A stretch of 64,000 bases of DNA, taken from the NCBI RefSeq assembly GCF_020360975.1, contig NW_025408671.1, positions 5,518,001 to 5,582,000 of the forward strand, in the 5' to 3' direction. Under the pieces are notes generated by a model. It had not been told where the DNA came from. It made no database searches and was given only the letters and a program-made list of their open reading frames with translations. Shown here in pieces: positions 53,777 through 64,000 of the stretch. Position numbers and translations under genes: made by a program. This DNA comes from Hirsutella rhossiliensis (Eukaryota > Ascomycota > Sordariomycetes > Hypocreales > Ophiocordycipitaceae). The first letter of the stretch is position 1. Each line of letters opens with the position of its first letter.

Positions 53777-55572
53777 CTAGTCCGAGTCGTCCATGTTCGC
53801 CCTGGCACGGTCAATTGCAGTGTCGCCGGGCGGCTTATTCTGTTGGTAGACGGGTGGTCGGTAAAAGGCGGATTCATCATCCTCGGCGTCCAGTTGCATC
53901 AGGAACGTCTCCCACTTCTCAATCAGCTGCGCGTCACGGCTGCTGTTAGTCAAGTTCATTATGTAGAAAGGGTGAGGGCATGGCACCAGACAGCCGTACC
54001 TCTTTTTGTGCCTCGACGGCGCTCTCCAGAAACGTTTCCACGCCGCTCTTAAAGTCCTCAACCTTTTCCTTCTCGAACCGATCGAGCTCCGACCGGATAG
54101 ACCGGCCCATTTCCTCAAAGAGCAGCCTCGCCTGGTGCACCTTTCTCTCCGCCTCACCAACCTCGGCGTTGACCTGGTTTAGTCGGTCCTGCTGGCTCTT
54201 GCCCTGCCGGAGAAGCTTGTCCTGCGTCGCCTTTTTCTTGTGCAGCTCCGACTCGGCCGAGTGCCAGGCGTAGAACCCCTTTTGGCGCTGCATAAAGGCT
54301 TGCTTGACGGAGCCGATGAGACGGATGTACTCCTCGATGATGATGCCAAAAGTCAGGACATCTTGTTGAGCCTGGCGGTCGTACACGTCGCGGATGGTGA
54401 GCTGGAGGTCGGAGAGGGCGTCGAGAGGCCCCGAGAGCGAGGGAGACAACTCGACTGTGGACAGGGCATGGAGGGAGGCGGAAAAGTCTGCGGCTGCATC
54501 GGCCATCATCTTGCGCTGGCTGACCATGACGTCCATGACCTTGAGAAGGCCGCGCAGCTGGTTCTCGAGGGCATCGAGATAAACCTTGCGGTCGTGGAAC
54601 CAGTCGTCCTGTTCCACAAACTTGCTTCCGCCCCCCACATTGATGCCCAGCGAGCCGAGGACGCCCTTGCTTTCGGGGGGGAGGGGGTCCCTCCGCTCCT
54701 TGTGCTTGATGTCGACGTTGAAGGCTTCGCTCTCCAGGAAGAGCTTGAGGTCTGCATCGTGTTGCAGCGTTGGGTGGGCCGCAGTTTTGTTGAGCATTTT
54801 CTCAAGAGCGGCTCGCCGGCCTTCGACAAAGTTGCTGTTGAATCGGCCGACGGCTTGTTTCTCGGGCGGGGGTGGAACGACGTATCCGGGGTTGTTGCCG
54901 TGAAGGGTGTTGTAAAGCCAGAGAAAGTCCCGGTACCGCCGCTTCACCTCGAACTCGGGCTGTTTGTAGGCTCTAGACGTGGTCTGGAGGGGCAATCGAG
55001 CTCCTTGTCAGCCACGCTCCACCAGCAAAGCCAGCGAATGCGGCCGAAGATTGGCATCAAAGACTGACCTTTGTACGCACGGAATAGACAATGTGGGAGC
55101 TCGTGAGGTCGCCAATCTTGACGGGATCGCCGACGGTGATCTGGAACGTCGGCTTGGCTGCCTGCTCGATGCTGACGCTGGGGTGGGTATTGCTTCTGAC
55201 GCTGCTCGGCCTCGCGGCATCGACGGGCGGCGGAGCTCGAGGACCCTTGGGCGACGCAAAGTCTGCATCGTCGACGTCATGGGGGTCGGTTGGGCGGCGG
55301 GCAGGCTGCTGGTGAGGCATGGTGGTGCGAATCACCATCTGCTCCTTCTGGGGCGGCACGGGCGGGGCTGCGTCGCGGGCGCCGCTCAGAGGGCCGAGAG
55401 GATCCTCGACAGCTTCGAGGCGGGTGGGCTGAGCGACGAGGCGACGGGGCCCGCGCGAGGGGCGAGGGGAGGGCGACGCGGCCGGCTGCGACGACGACGA
55501 GGGCTGGGAGCTCGGCGCATCGTTCTGCGACGTTTTTGACGAGTCGGCCCATGGCGACTCCTCGACGTCCAT
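53777..55572 (-). CDS. vps5: Sorting nexin Vps5 (SNX1-like, PX-BAR), retromer
   Basis: Three exons give 545 aa: 55572-55069, 54983-54000 and 53926-53777. All introns are GT-AG in phase 0. The disordered Pro/Ser-rich N-terminus (about residues 1-135) opens with MDVEESPWADSS. The PX domain follows, with FQITVGDPVKIGDL, VKRRYRDFLWLYNTL and the Pro-rich VVPPPPEKQAVGRF loop that binds phosphatidylinositol 3-phosphate. The BAR domain (about 300-530) is a long helical stretch ending LIEKWETFLMQLDAED. Vps5 pairs with Vps17 to tubulate endosomal membrane in retromer recycling to the Golgi. The second intron has a CTAAC branch site and ends at CGCAG just before LIEKW. Confidence 0.93.
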
Positions 55573-56503
55573 GGCTGCGATCAACGGTGGCCGTACGAGA
55601 AAGCCGGCGGCTGGACGGGGTTGCGCAGCTGGGAGATGTATGGTTTTGGAGGGGTTGCTGGAGGATCGAGGGTCGACGGAGCAGGTGGCAGCGAGGCGTC
55701 TAAACCTACCCTGATGAGGTAAGACTGCCCGCCCATCGACGTTGCGTTACGCTACGGATATCTTGTACGGAGTACCCTTTTATGCTTCCTGGTTGGATTT
55801 GGGAGATCGAGCAACTGCGAACTTACTCTTCTGCAAAATTCTCTGGTGCATCTCCGTGGAAAGGACTAAATATCGCTCAACATATCAATCGTCCATGTCA
55901 TGCGCACGTGGGGTTACGATGATGATGATCTCGGAACCGCAGAGGCCAGGTTCCATGGTAAGTTACGCTTGTGGGGGGAGGGAGCTCGACGGGGGACTGC
56001 TAGCGCACAGCCCCCAGGCGACTGCTGGCTGATGGCGCTGCAGATGACGAGGGCAGCGGGGTAATTATTAGCACCTCTCCGCCTAAACCTCCCGTCGTAT
56101 GCGCCTCTCTCCGCGCCGCGAGAGCCTACCATTATAGGCAAACGAGTAGTAAACCGAGATCTTGGTAGCTTCAATATGTTCATTACTCCTCCAGTCCAGA
56201 CGATTTTCTGGTGCAATCGCCATCCTATGATACATTCGTTCTCTCAGCCGACCTCCGAGCCCTCCAATGCTCAACGCCAGACCGTTCCGGGAGAACCCTA
56301 AACCAAACTCCCCTTTCCCCGAAATGGAAATTCTCCTTGCATATTGCGAGCCTATCCTACTCGCTTGAATTCTTCTTTCTTTTGCCACTTCCCTTGGGAG
56401 GCTTTGCAGGAGCAGTCGCCTGCCGCTTCTGGCCCTCCTTGAGAAGCTTGTTCCATGCCAACGACTGCAACATCTGGTCCAGTTGCTCGACCTCGTCGCG
56501 CTC
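55573..56503. other. Intergenic spacer between Vps5 start and TAF5 end
   Basis: About 930 bp with the Vps5 promoter and the TAF5 3' flank. No gene seen. Confidence 0.45.
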
Positions 56504-59268
56504 CTAGCGCTCGGGGTCGTAGCAGCCTCCCGCAACGATGAGATTCATCCGCGTGAACATGACCTTCATGACTGGCGTCTTCTTGGTCGGGAACGCGCTG
56601 ATTTGGTCGGGAGTCACCATCACCTCCTTGCTCTTCTTCTTGTGCGTCCCGCCGCTGGCTGCGCTTGCCCCGGCTTGCCCTACGGCCCCCGAGTTCACCC
56701 GCGAGGCATCCGTAGCCGCGCCGCCGGCATTCGCTCCCTCAACACCAGAGGCGACGGCTTCCAGCCCGACTTGCTGCGCCACTTTCTGAGGATCCGCCGG
56801 GGTTTCGACGTCCCATATCCGTATCGTCCCATCCTGCCCGCCGGACACCAGGACGGTGGACTCGACGCTGAAACTGAGGGACCAGATGCCGCCGCGTCCG
56901 TGGCCGCGCGAGCGCTTGATGCGGGTGCCCTTGTTGATGTCCCAGAAGAAAATGTTGCCGGCGCAGTCGGCGCTGGCCAGGATATTGCCGTTGGGCGCGC
57001 ACTCGAGCGCGCTGATATAGTCGGTATGGCCCGAGAAGACTCGAACGCACTGCCCCGTCACCACAGACCACATGCGGATCGACTTGTCCGTTTCGTCAGA
57101 GGCAGAGAAGACATAGGACCCGTTGGGGTGCCAGGTGAGGGCCGATATGGCCGTGTCGTGTCCCACCAGCAAGCGCTGGGGCGAGGCATGATCCTGCATC
57201 CAGACGCGGGCCACCTTGTCGTATCCTCCGCTCACAAAGTAATGGCCGTGAGGACCCCACAGTGCGCGGTGCACGGGGCCATCGTGCGACTTGTATATGC
57301 ACAGACAAGCCCAGGCCTCCAAGGACCACAGCCGTACTTGGCCGTCTGCGGCGCAAGACAGCAGCAGCTTCGGCCTGCCGTCAAGAGGGGGGTTGTTGCG
57401 CCCCTCCTCGCCGAACAGCCTCTGGGGAGGCCCGGATGCCGAGTCGGAAAACGACACGTCGTAAACAGGTCCCGAGTGGCCGATCAACTTGCGGCTATTG
57501 AACTTGCCCTCCTTTTCATGGGCGTTCATGGACGGGAGCTCCTTGCCGTCGAGAGACCAGACCCGGATATACGACTCGCTAGTGCCGACAGCGACAAGCT
57601 TGCCGTCGGCCGAGAAATCCATGCTTGTTACGCTGCAGACATGTCAGCTAGAGTCCTTCAGTTCCACAGCCGCGAAAACTCACCTTCCCAGGGTGTTGTG
57701 AAATGTAAACATGCACGCGCTGACAGCCGTGCCCACTCCGCCGGTTCGACCCTCAATCTTGAATCGATCGCGGTTCTCTCGCACCTTCTGCATCTCGAGC
57801 ATAATGTCCCGCGGTCTTGAGGGGGGCAACGGGAGGTCGGCCCGGCTTGGCGCATCGGCACTTTCCTCCCGCTTAATCTTCTGGTCGAACTCTTCCAAGA
57901 GGCTTGAGACTCCGTCGGGAGGCGGGTTCTTGCGCTCTTCATCCTCAAGTTCAGCGCGAACATCTTCGCGGAGATCACTCTCCATGGGCAGGGGGCCGAG
58001 CTTGAGTGGGGCTGTGGGATCAAGCACGTCCCTATTGGAGAGTCCAATGTTGATGCCGGGAATGCCCTCTCTGGCATCGACCTCGTCGATATCAGCGTTT
58101 TTCGATCGACGAAAGACGGCCTCGAAGCTGAAAGGGGTGATGGGCCCGCGGGCAGTAGAGTCAACTTGGCAGTACGTGACGAGCAGCTGCCGAATCACAG
58201 CACCGCCCTGCTCAGACTCTCGCTCGAGAAAGTTGAACAAGTCACCTGTCGCGTGCTGGTTGAGCGGGATGCGGTACTTGTTGTCCCTGTACAGCTTCGC
58301 CGTGGAGTTGTCCGCAATGTGCTGTGGCAGCGTAATGGTGGAAAAGTTTCTGAGATCATCGTCATGGGCGGGCTGGAAATGGTGCCCGAGGTCCTTGAGA
58401 AACGCCTTGGAATCTTCGGCGTACCCGTTTCCGACTAGCTCAAAGAAGGAGTAGACAAAGATTGGCCAGAGAAGTTTTGACAGCTCAAACTGGGACATGA
58501 TGCTTAGCTTCGGGGACTCGCACGTTGAGGGGCTTGAAGCTTACCTTGTACAGATCGAGGTTGTTCTCGACCCAATCCTTGACGAGCTTGAAAGCCTTCT
58601 GGTATTTCTTGGGACCCATGTTGGCCAGCTGCTGGATGGGCTTTCCGTCCGAGCCAAGGTACTTGGATTCTTGACGAAAGACCTCTTCTGTGCGGTTGAA
58701 TCCCCGCTTGAGCAGATAGTCGGTGACCTGCGACATGAGTTGGTTAGTCCGAGGTCCACAGACCAGATACTCAGCACGTCGTGGAAGCGAAGCATAGCAG
58801 AGAAGAGCAATGATGCGAGCCTCTCGAACTAGTTATCTCAACATATTCTGCTGCTGCACCCTGGAATCGAGCTCAAGCGCCTGGGACTGCAACCGAGTTG
58901 GCAGGCCGGTGGCTCACGACGGGGTGCAGCGGTGTGTTGTATTGAGGAGTTCACGAGTGTGCAGCAGGGAGGTGAATAGAGAGATTAAAAACGGATGCCT
59001 GATGCCTGGCAGGAGTGACGCGTCTTGGTGTGCAGGCCTTTTCCAAGATTTTTCGAGCGCGCGTCACCGCGCAACCGGCAGCAGAGAAAGACAGCATAGG
59101 TCAACAGAGAAGACGTACGATTTGGTTCAAGTTCTGGTTTGACATGGCGCCAGTAGTCGACCCAGCAGCAGCGCTCGCGGCCGGAGCGACGCCCACTGGA
59201 GAGGTGACTGGTTGACCTCCATAGTTTGATGCTGGCGCAGCCCCATGGGCTGGGGTCTGGCCAGACAT
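56504..59268 (-). CDS. taf5: TFIID (and SAGA) subunit TAF5
   Basis: Four exons give 755 aa: 59268-59119, 58727-58545, 58489-57684 and 57632-56504. All introns are GT-AG and in phase. A Gly/Ala-rich N-terminus ([20 protein letters not shown]) leads to a LisH motif ([17 protein letters not shown]). The TAF5 N-terminal domain follows ([20 protein letters not shown] ... [15 protein letters not shown]). An acidic linker with [20 protein letters not shown] precedes a C-terminal WD40 propeller with repeats such as [25 protein letters not shown] and [15 protein letters not shown]5 is a scaffold of TFIID, shared with SAGA in yeast. A Ser/Ala/Gly-rich insert sits between the last blades. Divergent from Med11. 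Confidence 0.95.
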
Positions 59269-60098
59269 GACGGCAAAGGACTCGCCCTTGCCTGCTCTGG
59301 GCAGGAAGCCTATGGAAATAAGCTATACGGAGAGTAAGCGCGAGGCTCCACGGGGGGGATACGGCGGCCTGAACGAGCACACGTTTTCGGGGCGCTTCGT
59401 TTAGACCATAATGAAGTCGGAGACTGGAGCGGCAAAGCGGAGCGACAGCCAATAATCCACGTACAAATAGTGCAGGGCTCGTAGAAGCCTCCGGATACAA
59501 CGTCAAGTGCGTTGTGGAAGTGAGACGACGGTCCTGATATGGAGCGGGCTGGGGGTGCAAAGCGGGAAAGCAGGTGGAACTTGAATGAAGCTGTACAAGA
59601 GTCGTGACGCTACCGCTGCAGGTGTTGTACGGTAGGACATGGAGGCTGGGCGGGCGGCGGAGACAGTTTGCCGGGGTTTAAGCGACCAGACAGGTACATG
59701 CACAGAGGTCCATCTCTCAACCTTGTTTGAACGACTCCGTTCTATATCGATTGAGAGACTCGGAAACAGAAGTCTTGAAAGTGTATTTACTGTCACAGTC
59801 CTCGAGCTGACTCAACACAAACCATTGAAAGAGACGTGATGAATCCACATTCCATCTATTGACGTCCGCTAGCTTTCCCCTGTTCATGATAGAGGAGCGC
59901 GACATCATACGCCCGCAACGGACACAATTGCAGCCACAGTATCGACTCTTCAACACCCCCGAGTCCCTTTCACCAGCAACGCCCCACGTATAGTGTGCCG
60001 CGCGTCGGCGAAAAGGCTACCGGGTAGTACTTCTCACTCCCAGCTCTGAGCAGCAGCCGCACGCACTTCACGGCATCAAAGCGGCCTCCATCCTCACA
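59269..60098. promoter_or_regulatory. Divergent promoter region, TAF5 / Med11
   Basis: An 830-bp spacer between two RNA polymerase II machinery genes. No TATA box is evident, as is common for such genes. Shared control is possible but unproven. Confidence 0.4.
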
Positions 60099-60641
60099 AT
60101 GACTTCGCCCAACGACATCGTCATGGGCCAAAGCCAAGACCCCGGCGACTTCCAAACCCACCAGCCCTTCACGGCTGAGGAAAACATTGACCACCTGAAT
60201 GCCATCGGCCGCTCCATCGCTCAACTCATGAGCCACACCGCCACGGCGCTCAACGCCCTCACTACACCCGCCAGCGCCGAGCCCGTAGCAGACGGCGCCA
60301 ACCAGCCGGCCCTGGACCCGCCGTCGCAAAAGGAGGCGTTCCGCTCGGCCACCGACTCCTTCCTCACCACACTGCACAGCATCGACGTGCGCATGAAGCG
60401 CCAGGTGCTGGCCCTCGAGGAGGCAGGCATCGTGAATCTGTCCAACGCCCCGCGACAGGGCCCCAACAGCGCCGCGGCCAAGGCGTCGCTCAAGCCCAAT
60501 GGCGTGGGAACCGTCGGAAACCTGGACGTCGGCTGGCTCAACAGCCGAAGCTGGCGCGTGGAGCGGGACATGGAGGCGGAGCTATGGCAGGAGGCCCGCG
60601 ACTTTCTGGAGAAGCATGACGAAAGTCTCAAGATGAGCTAG
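60099..60641 (+). CDS. med11: Mediator subunit 11 (Med11)
   Basis: A single exon of 180 aa. The helical core has FTAEENIDHLNAIGRSIAQL and, after an Ala/Pro insert, FRSATDSFLTTLHSIDVRMK with RQVLALEEAGIVNL. These are the two long helices of the Med11/Med22 heterodimer in the Mediator head. A C-terminal segment (GWLNSRSWRVERDMEAELWQ) is common in filamentous fungi. It acts in the nucleus in preinitiation complex assembly. Confidence 0.85.
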   Translation: MTSPNDIVMGQSQDPGDFQTHQPFTAEENIDHLNAIGRSIAQLMSHTATALNALTTPASAEPVADGANQPALDPPSQKEAFRSATDSFLTTLHSIDVRMKRQVLALEEAGIVNLSNAPRQGPNSAAAKASLKPNGVGTVGNLDVGWLNSRSWRVERDMEAELWQEARDFLEKHDESLKMS

Positions 60642-60834
60642 CCCAAGGCTCACTTGCTGCGATTTCAGAGTAAAGGGCAGCAATTTCCAAGTTTCGTGCC
60701 AAGGCGTTTGGGCGTCCCGGGAAGTGGCCGGCACACGCGCAGAGTCATATGTCCTCAACTAAACTACCTACGTGCCGTTACCGAGCCAGCAATGGCAGCC
60801 CTTGCTGGTGTTTTCCCCAATGCACCTGTCCAGC

Positions 60835-61482
60835 CTACTTGTCGTCGCAAAGTCTGTTGTACGCGTGCGTCATCACGCCATCTTTAGGGTCGGGTGCCAG
60901 AACGAGGTTTCTGGGCTTGATGCTGCAACGGTGTGGTTAGCCAGGCTGTAGTGGCTGGAGCGTTGTCGGTCGCCTTTGTCTTACAGAGAGTCGAAGACAT
61001 AGCACTCAAACTTTTTTGAGCCAGTCACCGTGCCTATGCCCTGGGTCAGCAAAGATGCGCCGCGTCGTGGGGGAATGATGGGGATCCCACTTTCGTATCC
61101 CGCAAAGGAGACGCAGCCTGGTATGCCGCCGCAGGAGTACTGGCACTTGAACTCTCCATACGATAGAGAGGGATTTCCCATCGACATTTGCTTCCAAGTC
61201 AATCAGCCTTGCTCTCCAGGCTGGCAATCAGACGTCACATACAACGCTGCTTCCGAGGGTGGAGTGACGCTTGCGCCAAGACGGGTCGACGATGAAGTCA
61301 TGGCTGCCGTTGCCGGATGGCGGCTTGACCTCCTGGTACTGGATGTCGTAGTTCTCCGTCTTTGTCGGCGATCCGTGGACGCATTTGCTTTCACTAACAC
61401 GGATGCCAGGCGCAGGTTGAAGCGCAGGCGCGCCTATGACCACGGCGGCCAGCAGCAGGATGAGTAGCGGGAGGGGGACCAT
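60835..61482 (-). CDS. Small secreted cysteine-containing protein, unknown family
   Basis: Three exons give 177 aa: 61482-61243, 61190-60985 and 60922-60835. Both introns are GT-AG (GTATGT...GAAG and GTAAGA...GCAG, the latter with a CTAAC branch site), and all phases agree. The signal peptide is MVPLPLLILLLAAVVIGAP. The mature part has about six Cys: one in ESKCVHG, four in the second exon (FKCQYSCGGIPGCVSF, FECYVF) and one in the last (RLCDDK). A Gly/Pro/Ile patch (GYESGIPIIPPRRGASLL) precedes the second intron. No family recognised; it could be an effector-like or cell-wall protein. The model is inferred only from splice signals and an open frame. Confidence 0.62.
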
Positions 61483-62233
61483 GCTGTGTATATTTCTCTG
61501 TCTGTATTTCGACGATTTCAACACGGGAAGGAGAATAAACGAAAAATAGCAAGGTCGAGGTCGAGCTCTTTGTTCCACCGTTCTTGTAGGACGATGCTCA
61601 GCATCACTTGGTATGTAGATGCCCCTCAAAGCGAGCGCAGATCGCACCGCACATCACATGCCACCCTCAACCTGCGTCTTCTCATTCCTCGACGCACGAA
61701 GCCGAAACAAAAGAAAATGGTAGCTTCACGCTTTCGGTACTGGAGACCGGTGATCGGAGCGGTGCTGAGCGTGCTCATCTAGGGAGCCAAGGGACCCTCC
61801 CAGTTTCTTACTGGTGGCGAGACCGACTACGCGTTTGCTTCAACCCCCTTATGGTAATCGTCCTAAGCATCTTTTGGCCGCAGCTTAGACATCTCGTCAA
61901 CCTGCCTGAACCTGAGACGAGACTGCGCCCATGTGGTGTCGTGAAGAGACAAGATGTCGTGAGCGGCGGCAAAGAGTCGTCAGAGTGGCAGATAATGGCC
62001 GCGGCCAGCCAGTGCTTGTGAGCGCGACGCAGCCCACGAGATATGAAGATAGCGACAGAATGACTGCGTCCGTGTGGGAGACGACGGCAACATGACAAGT
62101 CGCGGTGTATCGCCCACCCGAGCTTTCTCTGTACCGCCATTACGGAAGAACCAGGTGGAGGCTTTTGTAGTCTACTACAAACGCGGGCTTGCCAATGAAC
62201 CGGTCCCTTGCCCTCTATTCCAGCTCGACCGGG
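61483..62233. other. Intergenic, no gene seen
   Basis: About 750 bp of promoter and 3' flanking DNA between two minus-strand small-protein genes. Confidence 0.45.
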
Positions 62234-62578
62234 CTACAGTGCCCCAGACACGGCGGCTTCGCCATCCAGCCCTGGGGTTCCTGGAGCCGGGTCTCCATCC
62301 GCTTCTTGGGCTCTCGGGACCGCGTCTTGCTTTTGGCCGGGCTTCAGCTCAATAACGCCGTGGCTGTCAACCTTCCTCCGCATCGCCATGTACTTGATCC
62401 GCCAGCGGCACATGGCGTATGCAAAGCCGACTGTCGTTATGAATAGCGCACCGCATGTGAGAGCCAGAGCGATGGTGGACCCTGTGCCACCCTGGTCCGA
62501 CTCAGTCGCGCGAGCCTGTAGCAAGCCATGGACGGCGATGTTCGGGTTGTGACTGGGCGTGCTACTTTCATATGTCAT
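62234..62578 (-). CDS. Possible small single-pass membrane protein
   Basis: A frame of 114 codons from the ATG at 62578 (MTYESSTPSHNPNIAVHGLL). One membrane helix (STIALALTCGALFITTVGFA) is followed by a basic patch (CRWRIKYMAMRRK), suggesting an outside-to-inside orientation. The C-terminal tail is Pro/Gly/Ala-rich. No family recognised. An upstream exon is possible, because the frame stays open beyond 62578. Confidence 0.42.
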   Translation of the reverse strand: MTYESSTPSHNPNIAVHGLLQARATESDQGGTGSTIALALTCGALFITTVGFAYAMCRWRIKYMAMRRKVDSHGVIELKPGQKQDAVPRAQEADGDPAPGTPGLDGEAAVSGAL

Positions 62579-64000
62579 GACTGTTGCTCGCAGAAAATGG
62601 TACAGGAAGAGCATATGCTTCGTGCACACATGCAAAGCGGCTTGCAAGAGGACCTGGGCAAAGGGTCGAGCTGGACGGTCGCGAGATTACCCGGGGTATT
62701 TATCGTGGGCGTCGAACGCTGATCAAGGACTTGGAGGCGACCGTTGAAGGATGCCGTCTGTTTGCTACCTACCTCAGTCATCTTGATGGGCAAACAAGGC
62801 ACATTGCACTGATTCGACACTGGTGCGCCTCAAGGCTCGGATAAGAGGCATCGGTGGGTGACGCCTGGTGAACATTGGGCGCGATGATTCTGTGAAGGTG
62901 ATTGTCCATGTTTCATCATTTCTGGCGGTTATGGAGCGCGTACAAGCAAACCGGCGCGTGACGTAGACGTGGAGGATAAATGGACGTGGCAACACATGAC
63001 GCATAAAGAGCAGCCAATGTTCCAGGCAGTCTATTTCCAAGCTCCGAAAGCGCCGAGGCGGGGCGGATGTAGCTGAAACCATCCAATACATATTACTGTA
63101 CCTCGGGCGTGGGAGAGGGGGGGGGCGAGGCAGGGAGGGAGGCCACGAGGTTAATGAATGGAACGGCAAAGGGGCTTTGTTGCGCGAGGTGGAGCTTTTG
63201 GAATCGGTTCTTGTAGCTGTTGTCGCTGCTTGTCGCTGCTTGTGGACGTGGTGATCCGGCAAGAGAGGGGTTTGGGTTTGTCAACAGTAAGCAAGCAGCA
63301 AAAGTTCCGAGGCCGTGACAGCATCTGACCATGGCAAAGGGCCGCGGGGATGAGGTGACGGAACAGGACGATGGCTGGTGCTGTGATGGTGGTGATGAAA
63401 ATGGAGGTGACGACGGGGACGATGATGATCCGTCTTTTCTCTTCAAAGTCAAGTCAATAGGGCGCATGGCTCTCTGCTCTGCATTCGTGACTACGTACTG
63501 TAATTACCTAATTACCTACTGTACTTAATTTGGCCGCAAGGCGCGTTGGTGCAAGAGGGGAAAAGTCCTGGTAGGCAGTCAGGCAGTGCCCCACTAGGCA
63601 TGCCGTCCAATCATAACGTGCGCATTTGCCTCTCCGCATCCCTTTTCCCTCCTCTGCTGACTCCCTTGAACCGACAACGATTCGGGCACGGCTTCGTTGT
63701 TACTCTTGGCAAATGTAAAGGAAAGGTCGGCGCCCCTGCTCCGACACTCTCTTCCGGCGGCCTTCATCCTCTTCTTGCTCTGTTGCATTGAGCTTAAATT
63801 GCTACCGCACCTTGGTGGTTGCCTGTCATTCGCCCGAAACACCCGTACTCTGTGACGGCCAGCCTCCACGCGCTCAGGAGGCCCGAGTCCCCATACGAGA
63901 AGCCGCCGTCATGGCTCGCCATCGAGTCCCAGGGGCTTCGCCCTCCGCTCTCCTCTTCTACACGTTGTTTCTCGCAAGCACTTCCACGGCACACGAACAC
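62579..64000. other. Intergenic to window end
   Basis: No confident gene. Several short frames on both strands lack motifs. The last 200 bp have an open minus-strand frame that could be the end of a gene lying outside the window, but nothing supports it. Confidence 0.4.

Noticed and set aside
54240..55067. 275-codon plus-strand frame opposite Vps5
   Set aside because: Antisense to the PX-BAR coding sequence, no motif of its own.

Overview
The window is nuclear DNA of a filamentous ascomycete. The signs are short GT-AG introns of 50-100 bp with CTRAC-type branch sites, dense well-spaced genes on both strands, intron-bearing tRNAs, and proteins typical of Sordariomycetes, probably Hypocreales (a Pr1C-like subtilisin, a TeaR-like polarity protein, a PRISE-type reductase). 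Genus and species cannot be told from sequence alone.

Layout. 1-2.1 kb: 3' part of a secreted subtilisin-like protease with one frameshift. 2.7-3.0 kb: a tRNA-Ile and a tRNA relic. 3.8-5.7 kb: a pogo/Fot1-type DNA transposon with perfect 44-bp inverted ends and a broken transposase. 7.2-12.4 kb: a secreted defensin-like peptide, a PRISE-family reductase, a PEBP-family protein and a DUF7730-like protein with an in-frame stop before an acidic tail. 13.1-16.4 kb: tRNA-Thr and a complete Mutator-like element with an intact 845-aa transposase, ending 246 bp before a glutathione S-transferase gene (16.6-17.7 kb). 18.7-23.7 kb: a CaaX-tailed TeaR-like protein and a metallophosphoesterase. 24.6-30.1 kb: a chromodomain-bearing Ty3/gypsy retrotransposon with matching 190-bp LTRs, ACTAT target duplication and a Tf1-like self-priming signature. 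30.2-37.8 kb: a gene-poor stretch with a decayed M43 metalloprotease and a long pyrimidine-rich leader.

37.8-64 kb is a conserved core: J-domain protein, a secreted protein of seven 46-residue cysteine modules, an MBOAT sterol/diacylglycerol acyltransferase, Hsp90, a flavin reductase-like protein divergent from mitochondrial ribosomal protein bL31m, retromer sorting nexin Vps5, TFIID subunit TAF5 divergent from Mediator subunit Med11, and two small membrane or secreted proteins. Most of these are unlinked housekeeping functions. The first half is accessory in character, with four kinds of transposon-derived or decayed sequence among secreted and stress-related genes.

A recurring pattern is that nearly all frame breaks in the protease and in two of the transposons are mended by one base inside a homopolymer, whereas the single-copy core genes are clean. 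This may be an assembly-polishing artefact, and it affects how the pseudogene calls should be read.
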